From positions 290,793 to 354,792 of the forward strand of contig JAEHOE010000133.1 of NCBI GenBank assembly GCA_016858145.1: a DNA stretch of 64,000 bases, written 5' to 3'. Positions 23,001-32,000 of the stretch are shown here, piece by piece. A model generated the notes under the pieces. The model searched no databases. It saw nothing but the letters and a program-made list of their open reading frames with translations, and was not told where the DNA came from. The DNA comes from Edaphochlamys debaryana (Eukaryota; Chlorophyta; Chlorophyceae; Chlamydomonadales). Positions within the stretch are counted from its first letter, which is position 1; the number at the start of each line of letters is the position of its first letter. The position numbers and the translations under genes were made by a program.

Positions 23001-25474
23001 GCGGTACGGCGGTGCTGCTGCCCTCTGCAGCAGCTTGGGCCGCCGCCGACCCCGCAGCGGCGGCTCTGGCGGCGCTGCTGCCCGGGCTGCCGGCGGCGGC
23101 TCAGGTCCGAGCAGTCGGGGATATCCCAAGCGGTAAGAGCTGTATCCTCAGGTTGCCTGGGCTGTCTGCAGGCTGCCTCCACCCGCATGGGCCTCTGCCT
23201 CCCTCCAGCTTCCCTCCTGTCCTCCCACACTTCGCTGCGCTTCGGGGACGACTCCCTCAAGCAGGCCGTGCCTCACCGCCTCAAGCCCCGCGCCAACCTT
23301 CACCCATTCCAAGACCCATCCTCCCCCCTTCCCCATCCCCACCATCCCCCCAGGCGCCGCGAACGTCGTCATCCTCGACTCAGACCTCACCGCCCTGTCC
23401 AGCCGCCTGGCCCGGCTCCTCGCCGCCGTCGCCGCCACCCCCGGCCGCGCTGTGACGGTGGTGGTTGGCCCCGCCGCCAGCGATGACTCCATCGCGGAAC
23501 TCATGCGCCGCCTGGGCCTGGGCCGGGCCGCGTGCGCAGTTGCGGTGCGGGAGCCGGACGGGGCGCCCTCCCGCCTCGACTGCTCCCTGCGTCAGGCCAT
23601 GCGGGCCGACTGCCCCGAGGAGGGGGCTAGTACCGTGGTGCCCATTGTGACGCCCACGGGAGGCAGGGTGCGCCTGGTGCCGTCGGCGAGCCTCCGCGCC
23701 ACGAGCAGTGATCCGGAGGGAGTGGCGAGGGTGGCGGCGCTGCTCAGCGGGTACCGGCCGCCAAGCCCGCCGCCGCCGCCACCCTCGCCGCCGCCGCCCA
23801 CGCCGCCAGAGCCGCCTGCCGGGCCGCCCCCCGAGCCATTCCCCGGCTGGAAGGCCCAGGTTTGTACCGCGGGGCGACTGGCGGCTGGCGTGCTTTCCAG
23901 TGTGCTTGTGCAACAGCCGAAGTAGCATGTCCCTGCCTCCCCGCACTCCCCCCCGACTCCCCTCTGAACTCGCCACATCCCCCAGGTGTGTCGGCCCGCG
24001 TTCGGGCCCTGCGAGGCGCGCAAGGCCAAGAACCGCATGCCGTACAGCCTCGCCAACGGCACCAGCGCCCGGACCTCCCCGCTGGACGGCTGGCACGAGG
24101 TGCGCTCGCAGAGCTCTGGGGCCCGAGGCACTGGGAAGCTGGACTGAACCATAAGGTCTAGAACGGACTTGACCAGACCGGACCGGACCGGGCCAGACCA
24201 GATCGCAGGCCGGAGCCACGCCGCCGTCAAACCCGCAACCCGCTTGTCCATCTTCAGCACGAGTCTGACGATTCCGTGGGGCTATGCCGTACTGCCGTAC
24301 CGTGTGTGTGTGTGCAGGTGCTCATGGACCTGCCGCCCCTCAACGCCTCGGACGCCTCCGCCGCCGCCGAGGAGGGCTACGCCGTCATGTTCATGTGTGC
24401 GCCCGAGTGCGTGGGGAGCATGATCACCATCGCGCTGGTCGCCGCGGACGGGTCGGGGGCCGGAGGCGCCAAGGTGCGTGCGTGCGGAGGGGGATAGAGT
24501 CGTGCGCTAGAAGGAGTTGTGCCAGGAGCCAGGCCCAGGCAAGGACGGTGAAAGCGCAGGCCCTTGATCCTGCCTGCCCCATGCATGCCAACCAGTCGCA
24601 CGGGACCCTGCCTTTCGCACCTGCCCCTTCTCGCCATCGACTCCCCTCCCCCTCTGTCGCGCACCCCCCAGAGGCCCACCCCGGTGGCCGCCCACTACCA
24701 CACCTTCCTCGCCCCACGCTCCGGGGCCACACCGGACACCGAGTGCTCCACGCTCAAGGTGCGCAGCCCCGGCCCCCATCGGCCCCACCAACAGCCTCCT
24801 CCTGCAGCACTCTGGCACATTGGCTTTCCGGCCCCTCTCCCCAGCTTGCATGTACCGTAGGTAGCATGGCCTCCACCTCAGGTTGCATTGTGTCCCTACC
24901 TTCTGAAGCCTGGCTGGGCCTTTGTCGCAGCAGTGTTGTCCTCCATTCCACAGCCCTCACGCCTGACCCTTGCCTCGCCTCCGTCCCCAGGTGCCCAAGC
25001 TGGGTCTAACCCCGGCCCTCGCCGCCCAGCCGGGCAACCGCCTGCTCCTGCGCTTCCAGGTGGGGAGCTGCCGAACGCATCTCTCAATTACATGGCCAGG
25101 GTGGCGTTCCGCGCTACACGTGCTTCTGCTGTCCTTCCGCAACACACCGCTGACCTCGCACAATCTGCCCCTCACACTCCGCGCCCGCACCCGCACCCCT
25201 CCCGCCCCAGCCCTCCGCCAAGTGCTCCACCCTGGCCCAGCTGTGCGGGGGCTACCTGGCGGGGCAGTGCGTGTACGCCTTCACGGGGCCGGGCTACGAC
25301 GTGAGTGCGCGGGCGGGAGGGGATAGGGCAGAGGGGGACCGTGCGTGGTATGGCGTGCGTGGTGACGACGGCTGCTTGCGCTCAGGCACGCACTTATGCC
25401 CCTTCCTCCCCCGACCCTGGTCTGCCCCGCAGTACTGCCCGGTAAGGACCCTGCACTTCACGCCCGGCTCCTGA
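1963..25474 (+). CDS. Giant secreted LRR / Pro-rich / pherophorin-like extracellular matrix protein (37 inferred exons, one frameshift)
   Basis: Probable cell-wall or matrix hydroxyproline-rich glycoprotein. Inferred exons: 1963-2065, 2189-2345, 2464-2934, 3111-3301, 3481-3720, 3882-5088, 5204-5674, 5847-6037, 6217-6456, 6653-7856, 7971-8441, 8618-8808, 8988-9227, 9494-10699, 10816-11286, 11459-11649, 11830-12069, 12221-18151, 18354-18424, 18558-18803, 18917-19121, 19248-19786, 19943-20204, 20328-20567, 20738-20808, 20925-21152, 21355-21547, 21652-21861, 21998-22068, 22199-23132, 23354-23859, 23986-24099, 24318-24473, 24672-24758, 24991-25059, 25211-25300, 25433-25474. Every junction keeps phase except exon 9494-10699, which is 2 nt too long. 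Order: signal peptide; four LRR plus Pro-rich units (about residues 39-2500); SPPP region (to about 4450); five related domains (to about 5730); Cys-rich C terminus ending TGA. Neighbouring unit exons fuse in frame (for example 3882-5088 runs from the unit 1 stalk into unit 2), which supports one gene rather than four. It could still be split in life by the unit 3 frameshift or by unseen promoters. Confidence 0.72.
2203..4945 (+). repeat. Tandem cassette unit 1 (LRR domain plus Pro-rich stalk, four introns)
   Basis: The unit begins with [13 protein letters not shown] plant-type LRR N-cap follows (ALLQWWDLN, then CSWPFVEC), then a first LRR (ALTALDLRN), [10 protein letters not shown], and [10 protein letters not shown] with ELCGPLP, matching the plant extracellular LxGxIP repeat. 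It ends with [11 protein letters not shown] and an SPPP stalk. Introns are 2346-2463, 2935-3110, 3302-3480 (GC donor CCAG|GCAAGC) and 3721-3881. LRRs usually bind protein partners, so an adhesive or scaffolding role in the matrix is an inference. Confidence 0.85.
3821..3875 (+). repeat. (CCCCG)n microsatellite, 11 repeats, unit 1 intron 4
   Basis: Uninterrupted pentanucleotide tract that occupies the polypyrimidine position directly before the acceptor at 3880-3881. The bottom strand is GGGGC-rich and could form G-quadruplexes. The same tract occurs at the equivalent place in the other three units. Confidence 0.95.
4946..7713 (+). repeat. Tandem cassette unit 2
   Basis: Near-identical copy of unit 1, 2,768 bp, with exons, introns and stalk in the same order: 5204-5674, 5847-6037, 6217-6456 and 6653 onward. 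Coding differences from unit 1 are few. One is Asn for Tyr in DP(Y/N)DPDA and another is Glu for Ala in HQ(A/E)LSG. The intron before 5847 has the short form. The (CCCCG)n tract in the fourth intron has 18 repeats against 11 in unit 1. Confidence 0.88.
6557..6646 (+). repeat. (CCCCG)n microsatellite, 18 repeats, unit 2 intron 4
   Basis: Same intronic position as in unit 1, immediately before the acceptor at 6651-6652, with 18 repeats. Flanking intron sequence is otherwise nearly identical, so repeat number is the main length difference between units. Confidence 0.95.
7714..10556 (+). repeat. Tandem cassette unit 3, carrying a frameshift in its stalk
   Basis: Third near-identical copy, 2,843 bp: exons 7971-8441, 8618-8808, 8988-9227 and 9494 onward. 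It has the longest (CCCCG)n tract, 32 repeats. Compared with unit 2 the stalk has an extra A at 10208-10209 and an extra C in the run 10337-10342. The net +2 shift makes the upstream frame read into TGA at 10570-10572, just inside unit 4. The first intron (7857-7970) is 114 nt and free of in-frame stops. Confidence 0.85.
9328..9487 (+). repeat. (CCCCG)n microsatellite, 32 repeats, unit 3 intron 4
   Basis: Longest of the four tracts. Thirty-two perfect repeats make this intron 266 nt, against 151-196 nt in the other units. It ends at the acceptor at 9492-9493. Confidence 0.95.
10557..12960 (+). repeat. Tandem cassette unit 4, running into the long SPPP exon
   Basis: Fourth copy, with exons 10816-11286, 11459-11649, 11830-12069 and 12221 onward. 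The LRR part is as well conserved as in the other units. The fourth intron has only 10 CCCCG repeats, one of them interrupted by T. Stalk similarity to the other units continues to roughly 12960. The SPPP exon then expands into the 45-nt array instead of passing into a fifth LRR unit. Confidence 0.85.
12165..12214 (+). repeat. (CCCCG)n microsatellite, 10 repeats, unit 4 intron 4
   Basis: Shortest tract, with one unit interrupted (CCTCG) near 12193-12197. It lies just before the acceptor at 12219-12220. The sequence entering the tract also lacks the CAGCT found in the other three units. Confidence 0.95.
12901..17085 (+). repeat. 45-nt (15-residue) SPPP repeat array
   Basis: Encodes tandem 15-residue units such as [16 protein letters not shown] recurring anchor (ccgcagcccccttcacc or close variants) starts at 12901, 13261, 13846, 14296, 15106, 15646, 16366, 16591 and 16951. 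All spacings are whole multiples of 45 (8, 13, 10, 18, 12, 16, 5 and 8 units). Because the period is divisible by three and has no stop codons, all three forward frames stay open for kilobases. The Ser-Pro frame is chosen because it joins both flanking exons. Such Ser-Pro-Pro stretches are hydroxylated and glycosylated in algal wall glycoproteins. Confidence 0.93.
17086..18151 (+). other. GxPPPPPP-type Pro-rich segment at the end of the long exon
   Basis: After the 45-nt array the exon switches to [24 protein letters not shown] repeats. It then passes to a less repetitive Pro/Ser linker and ends at LYIASSC with a phase-1 donor (TGCG|GTGCCA). The acceptor before 18354 gives Gly and opens the first of the related C-terminal domains. 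This segment is compositionally distinct from the SPPP array, so it probably expanded separately. Confidence 0.75.
18354..23859 (+). other. Five diverged copies of an unrecognised extracellular domain with Pro-rich linkers
   Basis: The exons encode about five related modules of 200-330 residues. Each has a hydrophobic 'L-x-S' helix-like part (for example [47 protein letters not shown]), a Cys-Gly/Ala segment (RCGL, ECGL, SCAL, AACAV), and a strand ending G(G/A)xLRL or GRVRLVP. A CxPPPP linker usually follows. Modules 1, 3 and 4 open with a 71-nt exon (18354-18424, 20738-20808, 21998-22068), always phase 1 in and phase 0 out. I do not recognise the fold. Confidence 0.65.
23986..25474 (+). other. 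Cys-rich C-terminal domain, pherophorin-like
   Basis: Exons 32-37 encode about 185 residues. They include [48 protein letters not shown] and a final YCPV before TGA. The pattern LxxLC...GxC...F...CPV resembles the end of the pherophorin (DUF3707) domain of volvocine matrix proteins. This family assignment rests on motif memory and is tentative. Confidence 0.5.
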
Positions 25475-26032
25475 GGAGTCAGCCGTGTTTCCCCGGGAGG
25501 GGGACCCCTGTCTGCCCCTGGGGAGGTTGGAGGACGCCCCGCTGTCTGGGATCAACGCATGAGAGATGTGAACGAAGCAAGAATGGGAGAACATGTAGGG
25601 ATCAAACTGCAGTGCCCCTGGAGCCGCAAGGGCAGTTGCCCCAACCCCAAGTCGCGCGCGGCGCCACTGCCGTACACCGCCGCACTGGCTTGCACGCGCA
25701 CCTGTGTACTGCGTACTGGGCACTGCGCACAGCACTGCTGCGTCATGGTGTGTACTGAGCACTGCGGTACGCATGATACGCGCTCCTTATGCCTTGCATA
25801 TCTTGCGACCCTAGCTTTTGCTGGATTACTGTTGTGTACTGCAAGTGTTGCGTACTCTTGTTGGGGCAAGACTGCGAGCGAAGGTGGGCACCGCGAGCAG
25901 CATTGGCTTGGCCAACTCAGGGCCGGAGCTGGAGGGTCCACCGCGCGGGCTGCCGCTGCGGGCCTCACATGTAACGCCTACGGGTAACATGACGGGCGTA
26001 GGCCGAGTTACCGCCATGCGGTCATTACACGA
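25475..26032. other. Convergent 3' region between the giant gene and REV1
   Basis: This is 558 bp between two convergent stop codons. It is less GC-rich than the genes and holds no further coding signal. It probably consists almost entirely of the two 3' UTRs. Confidence 0.6.
25970..25974 (+). terminator. TGTAA poly(A) signal candidate of the giant gene
   Basis: TGTAA, the usual volvocine poly(A) signal, lies about 500 nt after the TGA at 25474. It is the first one I found downstream. Confidence 0.5.
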
Positions 26033-29000
26033 TTACAGCCGCAGTATGAAGCCGTACTTGTGCAGCACGTGCTGTCGTACAGCCGCCACCAGCCTCTGCA
26101 GGTGGCCCCACGCCCAGGCGGGCAGCGCCTGCCCCTGCCCCGACCCCGCTCCGCCCGGACATGCTGTCCCCACTGCCCCACCCGCCCCACCACCCGCCCC
26201 TACTCCTGGCCCCGCTCCACCCGTGCCGGCCCCCATCCCGGCTGCCCCCGCTGCCCGCATGAGCTGCCGAAGGAGCAGCGCCACTCCCTCCAGGTCGCCA
26301 TCCTGCCCCATCAGCCACAACGCCAGCGCCCCACACGCCAGCCTCAACCTGCGTTCCGCCCCCGCCTCGCCCTCACGCTCCCGCACTTCCTCCTCTCCAT
26401 ACCCCTCGTCCTCTTCCGTCGACTTCCCGCCTGCTGCTCGCGCCCTGCCAGCCTGCCCATGCTCTCCCGCCTGCCTTCCCACGGTCGACCTAAGCACAGC
26501 CAGGAAGGACTCCCGCACCGCCCGCCACGCTCCAGCCGTCAGAGGCAGCGCCGCCTGGTCCGCCGCCGCCGCCACAGCAGCAGCACCCTCCCCCGCTGGC
26601 GGCACGACCGGTCGGAACATTGCAGCCGCCGCTGCTGCCAAGCGCTGGTGCGGGGGCATGCCCTCCGGCACAGCGGGCAGCGATCCCATGACCTCCACAT
26701 CCGCCTGCGTGCCGGCGCTGCCCGGCGCCAGTGCGGCTTGCCCAGCGGGGGCAGCGGCCGGTGCGGCAGGCCGCGCGCCACCTGGGCCTGTGGCAGCAGG
26801 CCCGGGACGAGGCCTCGTGGCGACGACGGGTGCAGCTGCTGCTGCTGCTGCCCCGGGTGCGGGGCCAGCGGCGGCGGCAGTAGCCGCGGCGGCCGCAGCG
26901 CGGACCGAGCTGGGGCCAGCGATAGCAGTGGTGTGAGCAGCGGCAGCCGCAGCCGCAGCAGCCGCAGCCGAGGCAGGGGCCCTGGCAGCGGCGGCGGCGC
27001 GCAGCGCATCGTCGACTTCTTGCCGAACCTCGGGCGGCAGCTCGTCTAGTACGGCAGGATCCACGTCATCCAGGTCGTATGGCATGTACGGCGACACTGC
27101 AGCGGGTGCCGCTCCTCCTCCGCCACCACCTGCTGGCTGTGGCGGCCCTGGGCCCCGAGGCTGCGGCGGCGGCACTGCCGGCGCCCTGGACGGTCCCGCT
27201 CCGTTGGACCTTCCAGCAGCACTTACACGGCTGGGGCCGGCGCCAGCACTCACCCTGGCACCGGCAGCTGCTGACGGACCGGGCCCGGGGTCCGGGCTGG
27301 GGCTGCGACTGCGATGCGCGGGCCGCGGTTGTGCGGCAGCGGGCCCCGACGCAGGCGCGGGCGAGGGCCCTCGGCTGCGCTTTGCGGGCGGCGCGCTGAC
27401 CGGCGCTGACGGGCCCCGCTTCGCCCCACCCAGGATTAGGCCTGTGCGGGGAAAGTAAGAAGAAGGCAAGCAAGAGGCAAGTCGGGGGCCAAGTTCTCAG
27501 AAAAGAGCACAGCAGCTCGTGCTCGTCAGGCAGACCCGCTCAGTCCAGTAGGCCCGCTGCCGTACCCACCGTACTCCCTCTCCACCTCCCGCCGTACGTC
27601 CGGCGGCAGCTCGGCCAGCACAGCGGGATCGATCTGTGACGCCGCCAGACTCGCTGGAGCCGCCCCGCCGCCACTGGTCCCCGCACCCGCACCCCTGCCG
27701 CCGGGCCCTGCTCCACCATTGCTGCCGCCGCCGCCGCCGCCGCTGCGGGTCCCCCCAGGTGCTCCAGCGGCGGCCGTCGCTTTGCCGCGGCCCCGGCCCC
27801 TGGCACCGCCCTTGGCCGCCGCCGCCGCCGGACGTGACGGCGGAGGCCGCAGGAACGCCGCCGGCCACCTGGCGGCGGCGGAGCCGCTGGCGGCCGCCGT
27901 GCCCACGGACGCCGTCGCCGCCGCTGCCGTCGAGACGTGACTCGTCGTCGGGCCTCCGCCGCCTCCGGCGGCTCCGCCGCCGCCAGCAGTGGTGGAGGCG
28001 GAGCGAGTGGGCTGGGGTGCGCCAGCCGCGGTGACGCCGCGGCGGCCGTTCCGGAACACTGCTGGCGGCGCCGCCGCGCCCGCCTCCGCCACCACCTCGA
28101 CCACATCATCATCATCCCCGCCTCCGTCGCCCTGCCCTGCCTGGCGGCGTGACCTTTCATCTCCCGACTCCTCGCCTGACAAATCAACGGAAAGGTCGAT
28201 GGAGTCGACGGTTGGCGCGCGGCCGCGGCTGACGGCAGGGCCGCCAGGGCCGGAGGCGGCTGACGTGGCAGGCACAGCGCGCCGGGTCGGGGCGCGAGCG
28301 GGGACCGGGGCCAGGGTGGGGGCTGGGGTGCGGTCCTTGGCCTCAGCTCGCGTGCCTGACGCAGCCGGGCGGGGCGGCGCGGCAGCAGCAGGGGCCGCAG
28401 TGACGGCACTGCCAGCGGCCGGTCCTGGTCGGCGTGCCGAAACACATGCGGCCCCGCCGGGCCCAGCAGAGGCCCCACCCGGGCCCACACTGCCGCCGCC
28501 GAAGAGGCTCCTGCGGGCGCCCAGGGCCGCGGCAGCCCCCGCGCCTGCGCCTGCGCCCATGCTCGTCCTAGGGCTTGCGTCGCCCTCCTCGTCGCCATCC
28601 CGTTCTGCTGCGGCCCCTTCCTCGGCCTCGTCCAAACTTACCTCCGCTGCCTCCCCCTCCTCCGCCCCAGCCTGCGCTGCGCCCGGCCCCTGCCCCGGCG
28701 GCTGGGTGGGGTCCCCCGCCGGGAGCGACAGCAGCGCCGCGAACACGGGGTGAAGCTTGGGCTTGGTGCGGGGCCCGGCCTGGGCCTGTGCTTGCGCCTG
28801 GGCCTTGGCCTGAGCTGGGCCCGCCTCTTCATCAGCCGCAGGCGGAGGCGCCCCGGGCGGCAGCCGAAGTTGCTGCTGCCGAGGCGGCAGCACTGGCCCC
28901 GGCCCCGAGGGTCCGGCCGCCTGGCCCCGCCCCCGCCCTTCCCCCTGCCCTGACCCTAGGACTTTCGCACGCCCTTGCCCTTGCCCCTGGCCCGATCCCG

Positions 29001-32000
29001 GCAGTGGAGAGACCTCCCGCTGCTGCTGCCGAGGGGAGGTGGGGTCGTGGCTGTTGTAGAGGGAGGCGTACCAGCTGGGCACGTCAATGGGGGCACCGCC
29101 GGGGGCCCCCGCAGCTGGACGGCCCCCGGCAGGGGAGGTCGTGCCGCTCCTGGCACGTGCGGGGGAGGGGGCATCGTCCGCACTATCCCGCAGCTCCTGC
29201 CCCGGCCCCTCGGGCCCCGGGTCCCCAGGCCCCGGCAGCGGCCCCGCCACCCCGCCAGCCTGCCCCGGGCCGGGCGGCGGCTGGGCCTTTCGCGCGAAGA
29301 AGGCGGCCCAGGGCGGCGGCCGGGAGGGGTCGAACACGGTGCGGGGAGGCGCCTGCGGGTTGAGGATGGAGAAAAGCGTGGGGCCGGCGAGTTGCAGCAC
29401 GCCGCCGACGTCCGTCCCAACCACTTTCCTTACTCCACACCCAGCTTCCGGACCCCGACCCTGCCCGCCTCCCTCACCGCGAGTTTGGTCGGCGGCGGCG
29501 CGTTGGGCCTGCTGGCCGCCGAGCCCGGCTGGCTGTCCAGGCGCGTGAGCTGCAGGCCTATGCCCCGCAGCTCGGGGGCCGGTATGGCCAGGCCCCTCAG
29601 CAGCGCCAGGGCCTCGCGGCGCACCTCGGCGGGGTCGGCCGTGAAGGCAGAGAGCGTGCGGCTCCTGGGGGGTGGGTGGGGGGTGGAGGGGTGGAGGGGG
29701 GGAAGGGTGGAGGGGTGGAGGGTCGACAGGGGCGCAAGGGATGAGTTGGGGGGTTCTTCTCAAATCCTGGGATTGTGGATGGTGCAATGCCGAGGCCGGC
29801 CCTGGCTGCTTGCCGAACGCTTGCGCTCCCACACCCGGGCTACGCCCCTGCCCCACCCCACCGCGATATGTTGTCGCACACCCCGTGGCCCATGAACTTG
29901 CGCGGCTCGGGCGCGCCCTCCTGCCTCCGCATCACCTTGAGCGTCAGCGTGCGGCAGCGCAGGCCTGGGGGGAGGGGTCCGGGGAACGAGCTCTGGGTTC
30001 AGAGCCCTCGGGAACCGCCCTGGCCGCTCTCGTTCATCCGCTGGGCGCTGTAGCCTTGCATCAAGGCTCGCTGCCCACGCCGTCTCGCTCGAGGCGCCTC
30101 CACTACACACCCGCTGGCCCCCTCTTCCCGACGCCCCGCTTCCCGACAGCCCTTCTCCCCCGCAGCAGCCCGCACGCACCCGCGCTGCGCAGCCGCCCCA
30201 CCACCTCCCCCGCCAGCTCCCCCAGGAAGCGCTCCGCCTCCTCGGGGCCCTCGAAGCGTATGCCGTAGTTGACCTCGGCGCCGATGGACTTGCGGGTCTG
30301 GGGGGACAGCCGTGTGCGCGTGTGCTTAGCAGTAACCGAGGGTGTTGAGGAGCGCGGGAATGCGGGCGCGGGGCCAGGGTCGCGGTCAGAACGGGCGGCT
30401 GAGCGGTACAGGGAGCGATGAGTTGGGCGAGGCCGCGTGTCCGCCCTCGTGCGGGCCCGCTTGCCCGCCCCCGAGCGTCCTGCGGCCGTCCCGCTGCCGC
30501 TGCCGCTGCCGCTGCCGCCTCACCCCGGGTCGCGGCGGCTCCACCCTGCGCTCGTCCACCCCGTGTGCGTGCGCCCACAGCTCCTGCCCCGCCTTGGGCC
30601 CCAGCGCCTGCTGCAGCGCAGTGCGGGAGGCGGCCCACACCTTGGGGCGAAGGGGAGGGTGGGAGGGTGGGAGGGGAGGGGTGAGGAAGGGGGGGTGGGG
30701 CCGACGGGTGGTACGTGGGCAAGAGAGTCAGCCTCAGCTCCGATGCCGCCCGGGAGAGGGGCGGCGGAGGGAAGCAGCGTTGAAGGCCGTGGCGGGTCCC
30801 GCAAACACGAGGTCGCAGACCCCCTGGTGGGAAGATCCTCATCCCACCCCTCCCAGCCCCACCTGGCGCACGGTGCGGATGCCCAGTCGCTCGAGCTTCT
30901 CAGACTGGGACCAGCCAATGCCTTGGGGGAGCGAGGGAGAAGGCAAACGAGAGGAGCTCAGTCAGAGCTCGGTGCCGTCTACCACAAGAGCACGGGCCCT
31001 CCCGCTTTCCCAGCGCCTGACCACACCGGCCGCACCGTAGTTTGCCCCCCGGCCTTCCTGCCTCCAGCCCCAACCCCCCAAACCCCCAACTCCACCCCCA
31101 CCCCCATTCCCACCCCCCTCCCACCCGGCAGGTCCGTCACCGCCAGGTCCGCCAGGAAGTCCAGCACCTGCTCACGCCGCACACGCATCTGGGGGGGCGC
31201 AGCATGCACAGCACACACAGCATGGCACACAGCATGCGTTACAGCGCACAAACCGGTAGTATGGCAGCCACACCCGCACGATCGGCGGGTACCAGTACCT
31301 CGCCACACAGCTCGCAGCCACCGTCACAGCCCGTCCGCCCGGTACACCGCCCGCGGGAACCTCGCGCTGCGCGCTGCGCACCCGCGCCCGTCACGGCACG
31401 CACCGCACGCGCCGCACGCACCTGCCCGTCCGGCTTGGCCCTCCGCGTGGCCAGGCGCGCCACCAGCAGCGAAGGGCCCAGCCCCGCGGAGGCCGTGCAG
31501 CCGGTGGCGGAGGCCACGTGCGCCCGCAGCGCCGCCACCAGCGCCTCGGGCCCACCCCCGCCCCCCGCCCCCGCCGCCACCCCAGCCCCTGTCCCCGCCC
31601 TTGCCATCGCCCCGCCCGGGGGAAAGGCCGGGTCCGAGCCCCCGCCCGGGCCGTGGGCCGGGCTAGAGCCGGGGCTGAGGGTGGGGTCGGGGTGGTCGGG
31701 GAGGGGCTGGGCAGGGGGAGCAAGGGAGGGGCCGGGGCCGGGGCCGGTGGCCGGGGCTGCAGGCGGCGGCTGCAGTCCGGTGATGTCGAGGAAGGCCTCA
31801 TCGCAGGAGATGGGCTGCACCAGGGAGGTGTACGACAGGAGGATGCGGTACACCTGGGGGATGGGTGTTGGCGGAGCGGGCGTGAGGGTGGCAGCGGGGG
31901 GCCGGAAAGTTGGACACCAACACCATGGACTGGAGGCCAGCCCCAACACTCTGCTGCCTCCCTGCCGGCAACTACCCCTTCATCCTCTCCCCCTTACCCC

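Noticed and set aside
26060..27049. Plus-strand open frames across the REV1 C-terminal exon
   Set aside because: Antisense to a confidently assigned coding exon. Compositional shadows only.
29400..29424. Alternative acceptor for REV1 exon 15 near 29424
   Set aside because: It would make an intron of only about 54 nt and needs a phase-1 entry that the upstream exon (phase 0) does not offer. The acceptor before 29352 fits phase and has a better pyrimidine tract.
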